A stretch of DNA of 64,000 bases, taken from contig CP075492.1 in the NCBI GenBank assembly GCA_021613535.1, forward strand, positions 5,952,001 to 6,016,000. Direction: 5' to 3'. The position numbers and the translations under genes are program-made. Of the stretch, positions 1 through 10,209 are shown piece after piece (the stretch's first letter is position 1; every line of letters begins with the position of its first letter). A model generated the notes under the pieces. That model searched no databases and was not told the DNA's origin. It saw nothing but the letters and a program-made list of their open reading frames with translations. This stretch comes from Adineta vaga (taxonomy: Eukaryota; Rotifera).

Positions 1-1721
1 ATGATTACGATTCGGAGTAAACTTGCTGACGTTTGAAGAGAGAAGAAATCATTTAAACCGACACCCGAGTATCACATTTGCATTCCACTGTTCCTATCAT
101 TGAATAACGAAGCAATAACGACAAAAAAAAAGAAAACTTTTTCTTGGTGATGAACGAGAAATGAGAAAAAATCGAGAGGGAGGGATGGAGAGAGAGAGAG
201 AGAACGATGGAAATGGGCACAGTAAGATCTAGCATACATCATCAGCACTTCGTAAGAAAAAGTTTTTCATTTCCGGAATGAAGGACAAGTGCGATGCGTG
301 TGTTCTCATAACCGATCATACCATTATTGAAAGTAGTCGTACTATTGTTTTTCTCTTCTGTGAATGATCTTATTGAAAGATTAAAGTAAAAATATATGTA
401 TTTCTCTTGATTGATATTGAATATGAACCAACCTGTTTAGAAGAAAATTTCATTCAATAAACTAATATGTCTATGTTTAACTTGATCAAACAAGAAAAAT
501 GATAGAAAAGAAATAATCAATATTAATATCTGTTCACATTACTTTCTTTGATTGAATTCTGATGAAGACAGTAACTTAACAAAATAAAAAAAAACGAGAG
601 ATTTGATTCACTTTCGTTTTATTTTCAATAGAATAAAAATGACTTATCCTTTGTGATTCACACCTTCTTTTCACAGAAATGATCTTATTATAAAGTTGAA
701 TCTATATGTGTAACATGACAAGAAAAAAGTCTAATTGCTAATTTCAATCAATAGAACTAAACACATTGATGTGCTTGATGATTGTTGTTAGCTGACGAAA
801 CACGCACGCATTCTATTAGCTTTAGTAGACCGATTTAGTTAGTCTTATCAGTCTTTTCTTTTTCTTTCTTATTCGCATCTTTTTCTTTTCTCTCTATTTG
901 AACTTGTCCTCATGAATAAATAATCAATAAGCTCATCTTGTACTATTGCCGCTTCTTCTTTCTTTTCCCTCTCTCTCTCTCTACTCGTTTTGGTTGATGA
1001 TCATTAGATTGATTTATTAAGACTAAAAGAAAAACTTGAGAAGGAACAAATATTATTCGTTCTGTCATAACAATTGATAACAAAAACTAATAATAATAAG
1101 AAGAAATAAAGATATTCAGTGTCGGTTTTGTTTTGAGAAGCACGCACATTTCAAGTATGTATGCGTACATCCGTTCAATTTATCTGGCTTGTATTCGAAC
1201 TCAAGTGTTATTTTTCCCTTATTGTCACATCATTTGTGACGTTGTCTTCAGATATAATTGGTTCCTTACCTCTTTCGAGTTGTTATTGTTAAATATATCT
1301 ACATGTCTTTTTCTTCTTCTTCTTCTTCTCTATTCATTCAATCGTTATGTCTGAAACCATTCGACATCCCGTTGTTCGTTATCTTGTCTATACGAACGAT
1401 GAATCGACTTCCTTATTGTTGATCATCAGTATCTGATTAGATCAGAACTAAGCATGGGTTCATTGACGCTATTTTTGATATATATATACAGATAAGCATA
1501 TAAAAGTACCGAGTGAAAAAAAGGAAGACGTCATTACACTAAACTGGAAAATGTACACGGTAAATGAAAAAGGATTATGTATTATACTAAGGATCAATAT
1601 GATTCAGAATCAATTATCTTTAAGAATAATCTATAAAAAGCATTAATCCTCACTAAGAAACAACTTTTCTTCTCTCGTCTTTAAAATCATTTTTTTCGAC
1701 TATCTTTTTCTCATATATATA
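1..1721. other. Intergenic, no gene recognised
   Basis: AT-rich sequence with short purine and pyrimidine runs (an AG run near 190-203, CT runs near 970-985). The only open frames are short, low in complexity and unlike any known protein. I see no exon, RNA gene or mobile element here. Confidence 0.6.
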
Positions 1722-2170
1722 TATATATATTTATGTCGAACAAACAATTTCTCTTCTTTATTGACAGAAGCAATGTTTCATTGTTCGCTGATTATTATTA
1801 TTACAATATATACATATAATCGTTCGATGTCTTTTGTTATAAGTGAAAATTTTTTCCTGAATTGTCGTTTAGTTTAAGCAATATTGATGATTTGTCTATC
1901 AATGTCAAAGAATAAAAAGTAATATTCATTTCTTGTGAAGAGAAGATTTTATCTGACAATAGTACAAGAAATTTCTTTGAGCAAAGCATACAGTCACACA
2001 AAAAGAGATAGCGAAAAAAAAAAGAAGAACTGTTTTCATCAAAGCAAATAAATTAAACAAAAAAGAATAATAAATCCGTATCCGTGGTTTAAATAACCAA
2101 CGGCTATAAACAAAAACAAGTTTCATTGCTTATAATAATTAATCATATTACATTTGTTGCTGTTGTAAAA
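1722..2170. repeat. Tandem duplicate of the FLYWCH gene 3' end (copy 1)
   Basis: This block is nearly identical to 2452-2905, offset by about 731 bp. It carries the 3' flank of the FLYWCH gene plus the reverse complement of that gene's last codons (the Gln-Gln-Gln-Met-stop end), then diverges. Copy 2 has an extra GA run near 2740. The 280 bp between copies is not repeated. Confidence 0.85.
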
Positions 2171-2451
2171 GTTCTATTAGTGATAAAAATTTCAGCCTTT
2201 AATCTCGTTCCGTTCAAGGGAAATTTACATTATACTGAAAAATGTAGAGTAACGTTTTTCAATAAAATAACGTTTTTTATGATACATTTACATTGAGTAA
2301 GTCGTATCTCAGCTAATATGCGGTAAAGTGTTGGGAAATTTTTTGTGTAGCACAGGCATAGAGTATAATAAAATGCACTGATCAGAAATTGTCTGGGTCT
2401 ACTTTCAGTTTTTCACACCAATTGTACAAAAAAGTTGCAATTCACTCATAT

Positions 2452-2905
2452 ATCTATATATTTGTGTCGAACAAACAATTTCTCTTCTTTATTGACAGAA
2501 GAAATGTTTCATTGTTCGTTGATTATTATTATTACAATATATACATATAATCGTTCGATGTCTTTTGTTATAAGTGAAAATTTTTCCTGAATTGTCGTTT
2601 AGTTTAAGCAATATTGATGATTTGTCTATCAATGTCAAAGAATAAAAAGTAATATTCATTTCTTGTGAAGAGAAGATTTTATCTGACAATAGTACAAGAA
2701 ATTTCTTTGAGCAAAGCATACAGTCACACAAAAAGAGAGAGAGAGAGAGCGAAAAAAAAAGAAGAACTGTTTTCATCAAAGCAAATAAATTAAACAAAAA
2801 AGAATAATAAATCCGTATCCGTGGTTTAAATAACCAACGGCTATAAACAAAAACAAGTTTCATTGCTTATAATCGTAATCATATTACATTTGTTGCTGTT
2901 GTAAA
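2452..2905. repeat. Tandem duplicate of the FLYWCH gene 3' end (copy 2, in place)
   Basis: Second copy of the direct repeat. It includes the real stop codon of the FLYWCH gene at 2884-2886 and the presumed 3' UTR downstream. Few substitutions separate the copies, so the duplication looks fairly recent. Confidence 0.85.
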
Positions 2906-3679
2906 CTGGATAATATCGATGCATAAGCACACATAAACATATAATTTTGTGCTAAAAGATAATTATATGGATATGTCGTTAAAGAAGAATATTTTCGTCG
3001 TTTTTCATCTTGATTATCAGTATCAATTGTTAATGGACGTTTTTTTGGTGGTAAAGATTTACAATCAGTTGGTATTGTTGGACATTTCTGGCTACGTTGT
3101 CGATGACGATATAAAGTTGATTTAATTGATGTAAATGTTGGTAGATGTTCACGTATTTCAATCGAATGTTCTTTGATCGATCGTTCTAATTCTTCATCAT
3201 AGATTCTTGGTATAGTTACGGTATCTTCAGCAGCACGTTTTTTTAAACGTGATAAAAATTCTTGTTGAGGATCAACATGTAATGTTCGTCCATGTAGATG
3301 TCCATCATTGCGACGTACAACACGATCACCATATGTTCGTACACTGGCACTACATAATTCACTGGAGAGAAAATGAAAAATTCTTTTTTTTTTCTTTCGT
3401 AAATTAAATGAAACTAAACTTACTGTGTACAAGTCCATGACATTGAACCATCGAGATTATCACGTCGATGTTTGTAACGATGACCGTCAAGTATAATACA
3501 TGGTTTACCTTTTTGTGTTGTTTTAAAAATAAATGACGATGAATTTAATAGATCTGATTCTTGTTTAATAGGTTTTTGATTTGATGCTAATTCAGCAAGA
3601 ACATCAAGACTAAATATTAAATTTTAACTTTCTAGAAAATACATATCGTGTCTTTCTTCTTTTGTCCTTACTTATTCAT
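2884..3679 (-). CDS. FLYWCH-type zinc-finger protein
   Basis: Three exons join in frame: complement(2884..3361, 3424..3609, 3672..3679), giving 223 codons. The first exon is only 8 nt (ATG AAT AA) before a GTAAGG donor. A FLYWCH domain spans roughly residues 20-85: a GKPCIILDGHRY segment, then W-T-C, a second Cys in LCSASV, and the closing H-x-H in NDGHLHGR. The FLYWCH fold binds zinc and usually DNA or protein, as in Drosophila Mod(mdg4), and it also occurs in MULE-type transposon proteins. After the domain come a basic stretch, a KKRP motif resembling a nuclear localisation signal, and a Gln-rich end. The exact role is unknown. The 3' end is duplicated downstream. Confidence 0.75.
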
Positions 3680-4354
3680 TGGATATGTTTCGAGATGTAT
3701 GGAAAATGAAAGAATGATTTCGTCTTTTATGCGGCATGTCTATATATATATACACAGATGTATGTGTATAGATATGTATAGATCGAAATATTCTATCGAA
3801 TCATTCGATGTGACTGTCTCCATGTGCGTTCCGAAATATCAAGGGTTTTACTATTATAATAGACTTATTGTATCATGAAGTTTAATAAGAGAAGAAGGAG
3901 AAGAAAAATGTAGAAACGAAAGAAAAGAGAAATTTTGTACGAAAAATAGATCTATGTTCTTCTGTAACAAATAGGAAATAGATTTATTTATTGAGCTTTT
4001 AAACCATAGTTCTTTTTCATCAAAGTGAATCGAAAGTCTTTGTCCAGAATTTAATGTCTCATCGAATAAACAAGTATTTGGATATCAAAATGATCTTTCA
4101 TAACTATAAATCAATTATCTCTAAACAACATAAATATGTGAACTTTTCGTTTACTTCAATTTTCTTAAACTGACTTGTAATAGAATGTAAGACTCTGAGT
4201 TAAAATATAGTTTAATCACGACTAGCATTATGTTTATTGTTTTTTAAGCTAATAAAATCACATAGACATTTATTTTCTGTTTCATATCCTTGATTATATA
4301 CAGATCACAAAAGAAAAAGACCAATAACAGAAAGAAAAAAAGTAGGAAATATTT
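3680..4354. other. Intergenic: FLYWCH promoter side and RAE1 3' flank
   Basis: Spacer between the first exon of the FLYWCH gene and the RAE1 stop codon. It holds a TATATATATA run near 3741-3750 that could serve the minus-strand FLYWCH gene, and otherwise only AT-rich sequence. Confidence 0.5.
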
Positions 4355-5472
4355 CTATTTCTTTGGTTTTGGTTTCATCTCTTCGAAACATTGTCGTAAA
4401 AGAATAGAATTCTTTTTTGTTTGAACATTTCCTTCATGTCCTTTATGCCAATCGTATGAACTTGCATAAGCAAATAATTGTCCACGTGCATCAAAAGCAC
4501 AACATGAAATTGGTTGATCATTGATAGCATCACTTGTTTTTAATTTTGTACGTTCATCTTTATCCCAAAAACTATATCGACCATCACTACCAACTGTTGC
4601 TAATGTTCCATGAGCGGGATGAAAAGCAATATCATTAACTGAAAATATATCTTGAGTATTTGCAGGTGCTGCTGGAGTTGAACGATGACATTTAAAAGTG
4701 AAATTATCCACACTTGGATTTGCAGCTTCGACATACATGATGGCAACACGACCTTCAATTGAACCAACAGCAAATCCGGCTGGATTTCGAGATTTATCTG
4801 TAAATATTGATACACAACGATGTTGATATTTAAGTAATGATTCCATTTTTTTATATTCAGTTGGTCCTGGATCAAGTGCATATATTTGAATTCCACGATC
4901 AGCTGTCGTTATAACAGCCATTGGACCGAGAACATCAGCAGCATAAACACGTTCATTGAGTTGTAATTGTTTTAATGGTGTTGGTTGACGTGTATCCCAA
5001 AATTTCACTAAAAATTAAGCAAGAATCAATCATTTTCTCTTGAAATCTATTGATTTGCTTCTACTTTACCAGTTCGATCCCAACTTCCTGTCATAACACA
5101 TGTATAAGATGGTCGTTGAATATAATGTATTGTTCTTATTGGTTGATCATGTGCTGCTATTTGAACAAATGTATTTGCTTGTAAATCCCACATTTTTGCT
5201 GTTTTATCGCAACTAGCTGTAAATACTTTCGAACCATCTTCTGACCAACAACAACTTAATATAGGTGCATCATGTTTTTGCATTGCTTTTGCAACTGATT
5301 GACCATTAGGTTGAATTTCCCAACATCGTATATCATTTGCCCATGAACTTGCAATAAGATATGTTTGTTGAACTGATGCTGGAGAAAATTTCATACATGA
5401 AATTGCATCATCAGGTGGCTGAGCAACTTCGACATCTTTTTGAGCAGCTGGAGTCGTTAAACCACCGAACAT
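4355..5472 (-). CDS. RAE1: RAE1 mRNA export factor / mitotic checkpoint WD40 protein
   Basis: Two exons, complement(4355..5007, 5070..5472), join in frame into 351 residues, close to the usual ~368. The protein is a WD40 beta-propeller. It starts MFGGLTTP, like RAE1/Gle2, and contains [26 protein letters not shown] and [11 protein letters not shown], with a short lysine-rich tail. RAE1 binds NUP98 at the nuclear pore, helps mRNA export and acts in spindle assembly. The start lies 11 nt downstream of the NDUFAF6 stop codon, and a polypyrimidine tract ending in AG lies directly before it, so the gene is probably the third cistron of an operon resolved by trans-splicing. Confidence 0.95.
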
Positions 5473-5483
5473 AGTAATATAAT

Positions 5484-5499
5484 CTAGAACGAAGAAAGA
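5484..5499 (-). promoter_or_regulatory. Probable trans-splice acceptor for RAE1, overlapping the NDUFAF6 stop
   Basis: On the minus strand the sequence reads TTCTTCGTTCTAG. The AG at 5485-5484 is also the last two bases of the NDUFAF6 TAG stop codon, and the RAE1 ATG is 11 nt further on. There is no room for a separate promoter. The acceptor is seen in sequence; its use by a spliced leader is inferred. Confidence 0.6.
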
Positions 5500-6470
5500 G
5501 TTTTCAAAGATGGAAATTTATGTCTCCATAGATTCCAAATAAGCCAAGGATTTCTTTGATGAAGAATTTTATTTGTTAGATCAAAGTCGACTGTTTTTAT
5601 ACATTTTAAATAATCATATATAATAATAATTGGTAAAAATAAACTACGATTTGATTTGGGAAAATTTTTATCTTGTTCCAACAATTCAACACTTTTTTGT
5701 AAATGAAAACAAGATCGATTGCATAATTGATAAATAATCTGGCGAAATTGTTCAGTCGAAAATTGTCCATTAAATATATCTTGCTGAGAAATATTCTGTT
5801 CAACAAGATATGAAAGAGGAATAAAACAACGACGTTTCTGTGCATTATACGACACACCACGAACAATATTAATAAGACCTTGAGATCGGCCTAAAGAAAA
5901 CAAAATTGAACTGACTTATGTTTTTTTGTCATAGTTACCTAAATGTGAAGCGATATGATCGGCATTCAATGATCGTTGTTTAGCTAATTCTAAGAGAAGA
6001 TAATAGGTTGGTGTAATTGATTGTTCTAAATAATTTTCTAATTGTTCAATATCAGCAAATGGCATATCATTCAATGTAATTTCTCGACTTTTAATTAAAC
6101 GATGAAACCATAATTTCGACAATTCATTATATCGTAGAGCAAGATCAATTTCTCGTGCTACGGGATGATTAATTTTTCGATTTGTATTCTTACTAGTTGA
6201 TGCATCGATTGTATCTCGCCAAAATTGAAGTCTCATTTGTCCAATATTTGTATTAGATACTTGGTCACGTATAGAAGCAAGTTCAACATTCAATGCTCGA
6301 ATAGCCATTGCTGATCGTTGTAATGTAGATGGTCGTACTAAACCTGTACATAAGAAATTTTCATAATCACTTTTACGTACACTATTGATACAATAAGTAT
6401 AATCGTCGACGATAGGTTTTTGTACGGTTTTACTTATTGATGAAACATAACGAACAGATCGAAGAATCAT
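5484..6470 (-). CDS. NDUFAF6: NDUFAF6-like complex I assembly factor (squalene/phytoene synthase fold)
   Basis: Two exons, complement(5484..5890, 5939..6470), encode 312 residues, near the usual family length (~333). The protein has the trans-isoprenyl-diphosphate-synthase fold seen in NDUFAF6. Supporting stretches are [15 protein letters not shown] near the start, [11 protein letters not shown] in the first third, and [14 protein letters not shown], which matches the LGKAQGI block of NDUFAF6. The N-terminus is basic and Ser-rich, as expected for mitochondrial import. NDUFAF6 acts in the mitochondrion in early assembly of complex I around ND1. It lies between MIF (43 nt upstream) and RAE1 (11 nt downstream) on one strand. 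A CTTTTTTTTCCAG tract precedes the start. Confidence 0.9.
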
Positions 6471-6492
6471 TTAATAATTACAATAGAAATAT

Positions 6493-6507
6493 CTGGAAAA
6501 AAAAGTA
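6493..6507 (-). promoter_or_regulatory. Probable trans-splice acceptor for NDUFAF6
   Basis: The minus strand reads CTTTTTTTTCCAG in the 43-nt gap between the MIF stop and the NDUFAF6 ATG. A strong 3' splice site with no upstream donor inside the gap suggests operon processing by trans-splicing. The function is inferred. Confidence 0.6.
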
Positions 6508-6513
6508 AAGTCT

Positions 6514-6855
6514 TTAAAATGTTGTTTTATTCCAACCCATCATATTTCCTGGCATATTCGTAAATTTTATGTAAATACGAGTTGTTTTAATTGACAATTT
6601 CTCTTCAAAAAAATTCATAATTTCTTTACTAATGGTCGCTGTTTGATTAGCTGATAAACCAATTGAAGCTAATTCCATAATTGCAGCTGGATCATTTGTA
6701 CCTGCGAAGAAAAGTTTCTGACCACCAGAGACATGAATGACAACATATTGTTCAGGTTTGCCAACCGTTTCAGCTACTTTAACACTCAATTGTTTGAGAA
6801 ACTCATCTGTAATTTGATTTTCAGCGATGTTCGTTTGTACGGTTAAATAGGGCAT
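6514..6855 (-). CDS. MIF: Macrophage migration inhibitory factor family tautomerase
   Basis: Single exon, 113 residues, the exact size of the MIF family. It keeps the N-terminal Pro after Met (MPYLTVQTN), the catalytic base used by MIF tautomerases, and the GKPEQYVVIHV block that carries Lys33, plus the C-terminal MGWNKTTF (human VGWNNSTF). The CxxC redox motif of vertebrate MIF is replaced by AAIM. The family forms trimers with keto-enol tautomerase activity and can be secreted without a signal peptide; none is seen here. It is the first cistron of a three-gene minus-strand run with NDUFAF6 and RAE1. An AAATTAG site sits 8 nt before the ATG. Confidence 0.95.
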   Translation of the reverse strand: MPYLTVQTNIAENQITDEFLKQLSVKVAETVGKPEQYVVIHVSGGQKLFFAGTNDPAAIMELASIGLSANQTATISKEIMNFFEEKLSIKTTRIYIKFTNMPGNMMGWNKTTF

Positions 6856-7191
6856 TTTCCCCCTAATTTCAAACTTCAGTGTAATAATATGTGTTTTTCT
6901 TTTTTGGTTTATAGAAACAATGAATCATCTGTCTTGATGAAAGTCTAATCAAAGAGGCAGGAGAATGTAACATGCAGAGGTCGATAGTTGGTGGACTGAC
7001 AAAACAATATAATGTTGTTTTTTGACATTAGTGATCATATAGGAAACTTTGATCTTTGTTCAATTTAAAAATAACTTTCTTTTTCAAATAATAAAATTCT
7101 GTTTCTTTTTATAAATACATAAAGAATTTCGATAGAGACAGACAAAGACAGAAAATAAAGTTAATTTAAACAAGGAAAAAAGAATCATATT
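6856..7191. other. Spacer between ATG5 and MIF
   Basis: 336 nt with no open frame of note. It should hold the ATG5 3' UTR and any promoter of the MIF-NDUFAF6-RAE1 run. It is AT-rich, with no other feature seen. Confidence 0.5.
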
Positions 7192-8103
7192 TCATGTACG
7201 TTTTTCAATGAGACATATATGAAGAAAATTGTCTGGATAAGAAAAATTTTCGCTTAACCATTGTAATGGCGTATGAAGTGGTGGTTGAACACCATGAATA
7301 ATCACTTGATAATCATCAATATTCGTGTTTAAAATGCGTTTTTCATTAGCCGTCAATTCACATTGTGCTTCATGATTTACAGAGAATTGAAGTAAATCAT
7401 ACAATGTCAATGCTTTGCCTTCGTCAACATCAAATGGTGAAAATAATTTTTGCATAAATGGTTTATCCATGATATAAATTCGATATGGAATATATCGGAA
7501 ATATTGTAAATTTTCTGTATATGCCATTAATTTACTATTTATATTCCAAAAACCTTCGTATTTGTCCTGCAATAATGAATTCCACAGTTGTTTGTGATCG
7601 CGTTCCTGCATATCACCTATAATTTGACCTTTATGTTTTAAAGCATCAGCCTCTTTTAATGTCGACATGTAATATGCTTTGATAGATTCTTTGTCAGGAA
7701 AACGTATAAGTTCACCTTCAGGAAATTTACTTAAATGCACTGTTATTTGCCATGGTAAACGTGCCGATGTCGAAGCTACTGATGCAGCATATAAATCATA
7801 AAGTACACCAATTGGATAATGCCATTTTAACGGAATACTTTCATATTCTAACCATAAATTCGATAGATTTATATTATTTGATGTATCATTAAGATTTTCT
7901 TTAAAATAGATTGAATAATAACGATGAATTTTCTCAATAACACATGGAAAATATATATGACGTGCAAGCATTAAATACAATGGTTCAGGTAATTCCGATC
8001 GATTCACTTTACTGATGTCTTCATCGGATAAGATGAAACATATCGGTAAACGTGATTGCCAAAGTTCTCGAACTATGTCTTTATCATCTACTGATGAACT
8101 CAT
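7192..8103 (-). CDS. ATG5: Autophagy protein ATG5
   Basis: Intronless, 303 residues (human 275). The N-terminal block VRELWQSRLPICF and the C-terminal LQWLSENFSYPDNFLHI are diagnostic of ATG5. The middle carries the two ubiquitin-like folds and a helix-rich part, with WHYPIGVLYDLY and LPWQITVHLSKFP as in the family. The conjugating lysine should lie in DALKHKGQIIGDM, where human K130 sits. ATG5 is joined to ATG12 and, with ATG16L, drives LC3/ATG8 lipidation on the phagophore. I chose MSSSV at 8103 over an upstream in-frame ATG at 8115 because a TTTTTTCAG acceptor ends directly before it. It lies 154 nt after the phosphonopyruvate decarboxylase stop on the same strand. Confidence 0.96.
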   Translation of the reverse strand: MSSSVDDKDIVRELWQSRLPICFILSDEDISKVNRSELPEPLYLMLARHIYFPCVIEKIHRYYSIYFKENLNDTSNNINLSNLWLEYESIPLKWHYPIGVLYDLYAASVASTSARLPWQITVHLSKFPEGELIRFPDKESIKAYYMSTLKEADALKHKGQIIGDMQERDHKQLWNSLLQDKYEGFWNINSKLMAYTENLQYFRYIPYRIYIMDKPFMQKLFSPFDVDEGKALTLYDLLQFSVNHEAQCELTANEKRILNTNIDDYQVIIHGVQPPLHTPLQWLSENFSYPDNFLHICLIEKRT

Positions 8104-8115
8104 CTGAAAAAACAT
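8104..8115 (-). promoter_or_regulatory. Splice acceptor immediately before the ATG5 start
   Basis: The minus strand reads TATGTTTTTTCAG followed at once by the ATG of ATG5. This is a strong 3' splice site with no coding exon in front of it, so it serves either trans-splicing or a 5' UTR intron. Confidence 0.55.
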
Positions 8116-8220
8116 ATGTATATATATATATGTGATTGTAAAAGCAGTTCAATTCGTTTTTTTTTATATAGAAAAACAAGCAAATCGTGTAACAAAAGGA
8201 TTAAAAAAACAATTCAGGAT

Positions 8221-8240
8221 AATAATAATAATAATAATAA
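8221..8240. repeat. AAT trinucleotide microsatellite
   Basis: About seven AAT units in the spacer between the phosphonopyruvate decarboxylase stop and ATG5. Confidence 0.9.
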
Positions 8241-8257
8241 CAATAGCAATAACAATA

Positions 8258-9912
8258 CTAATTAAGCTGTAAAAAATGCATAAATTCTTTTCGATTATCA
8301 CTAGTCGATCGAGTTGGTCGACCTAAATTTTTCCGATGACCAGCTTTAACTCGAAGTTCAAGTAAAACTGGACCATCATCTTTGATTGCACGAAGTTTTG
8401 TCATTGCTTCTTTGATTTCATTCTCATTCGTTGCTATCATGACATGTTTATAGCCACAACCTTGAGCTATTTTACTAAAAGAAAATTGATTATAATTGCC
8501 AGCTACTGTTGGTTGACCACCGACACTATCATGAGTACCATTATTAAAAATAATATGTTTTAAATTGGATGGATTCGTTGCGGCAATATTTGCTAAAACA
8601 CCCATATGCATTAGAACAGCACCATCACCGTCCAAACAGAACACCTGAAGAATTATTTCTTTTTATTGATTTAATGACATTCAAGGGAAGATACATACAG
8701 TTCGATTTGGTTTTTGTAGAGCAATACCTAAAGCAATTGATGATGCATGACCCATTCCACCGACAGTTAAGAAATCACGTTCATGTCCATCACCTCGTTT
8801 CATTCGAAGTTCGAATAATTCTCGACTAAGCATTCCCGTTGTACCAACAACAATATCACGATGATGAAATTGTTGACTAATACATTGTAATGCTTCTTCA
8901 CGTGTGAAACATAGTCTAAATTTATATGCGATACAAATTGTTCGTTTACATGTCAAATGTGATAAATTGTTACCCTGCTTCTTCCTCAGCACTCTTTTTC
9001 GGTAAAGAATAGGGTAAAAATGTTTGACGTTTGACCAATAATGCGTAAGGACCTCTAGCGGTCTCCATATAACGTTTTGCAGTTTCAAGAGATTGCGCTG
9101 CACCTTCATGATAATCCGGTAAAACTTGGAATGGAATGTTCATTGCCGCTAAAACAACGATAGAATAGATTGTAATAGTAGAAAATGAATTTCTTACCAA
9201 GAATACCAGGCGTTGCAGGACCTTGAATACGATGTTGTGGTTCATCTCGTTTACCTGGCTCACCACGCCAACCAATCAATAATAACATGGGTAAGTTATA
9301 AACACCTGGTGCTGCAAGAGATAGGATCGGGTTCACAATATTGCCAATACCAGAATTCTAAATACTCAAACAACAATTCGCATTTTCATTTTTCTTTTTC
9401 GAAGAAAATTACTTGTAAATAAACTAATGATGGTTGTCCCGTTGCCATATATGATCCGCATGCAAGACTAACAGCTGAACCTTCGTTAACAGTAATTTGA
9501 TGATGACTAGGTGGAACATTTTTCGTAACATAAGCACAAAAATCTAAATAAATGAAAATGACTTTACGAATACGTAAATAGCTTTTCTTTTACCTTTGAG
9601 CAATGAATCAGGTACACCACAAAAGAAATCAATACCACAGATTGTTTTCAGTTGACGAAAGAATTCAGCTGGATCAAGAAAATCTCGTACTAATTCTGGC
9701 ATATCTTGAACCTCGGCATTTCGTTTCTGTTGTTGTTGAACTTGCTAGAAATTTAAAGCAAATTATAGATTAGTCACAAATGAATGTCTTACTTCTTCGA
9801 CACTTTGTAATTGGCATGATGATAATTGAATTGTTCGTCGTTGTTGGTTCAAATATGTATTTGAAAAACGAACTTCAACTTGTTGAAACAAAGCACTCAG
9901 AACCCTCTTCAT
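8258..9912 (-). CDS. Phosphonopyruvate decarboxylase (TPP enzyme) with probable mitochondrial leader
   Basis: Seven exons join in frame: complement(8258..8644, 8699..8915, 8974..9148, 9198..9357, 9413..9543, 9594..9744, 9793..9912), giving 446 residues. The enzyme converts 3-phosphonopyruvate to phosphonoacetaldehyde, which pulls the PEP mutase reaction toward C-P bond formation. Visible blocks are [13 protein letters not shown], the TPP-activating Glu in [29 protein letters not shown], the [12 protein letters not shown] segment, and the TPP/Mg motif [11 protein letters not shown] ending in FNNGTHDS. The first ~40 residues are Arg/Ser/Gln-rich with almost no acids, like a mitochondrial targeting peptide absent from bacterial enzymes (~380 residues). 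Exon 1 carries only this leader. ATG5 follows downstream. Related thiamine enzymes (sulfopyruvate decarboxylase, acetolactate synthase) are less likely given the GVPDSLL and [11 protein letters not shown] blocks. Confidence 0.88.
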
Positions 9913-10209
9913 ATCTTAAAAACAAAAAGAAGAATGAAAATTGCATTCACATTTCTTTTTATACTAATGGAAGAATTTATAAGGACATTATTATTCGTCT
10001 TTCATTAGACAATCATGTAAAAAAACCTGAGTTTCTGACACTAGCAAACAAAATGCATCGAAAGAAGAAGAAAAAGATATGAAAATATTCGCTCATTAAA
10101 CACACAGTACGCACATAAACGTACATCATATTTTGCAGTTAAAGAATGCAAAAGAAAAACGAAAATTTATGCTAAACTACAGAAAACAAAATCCCAAGAA
10201 AATAATTTT

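Noticed and set aside
1926-2863. Two related minus-strand frames with hydrophobic starts, looking like secreted peptides
   Set aside because: They lie in the duplicated FLYWCH 3' flank, differ by a GA-run frame change, and have no coding character beyond AT-rich hydrophobic residues.
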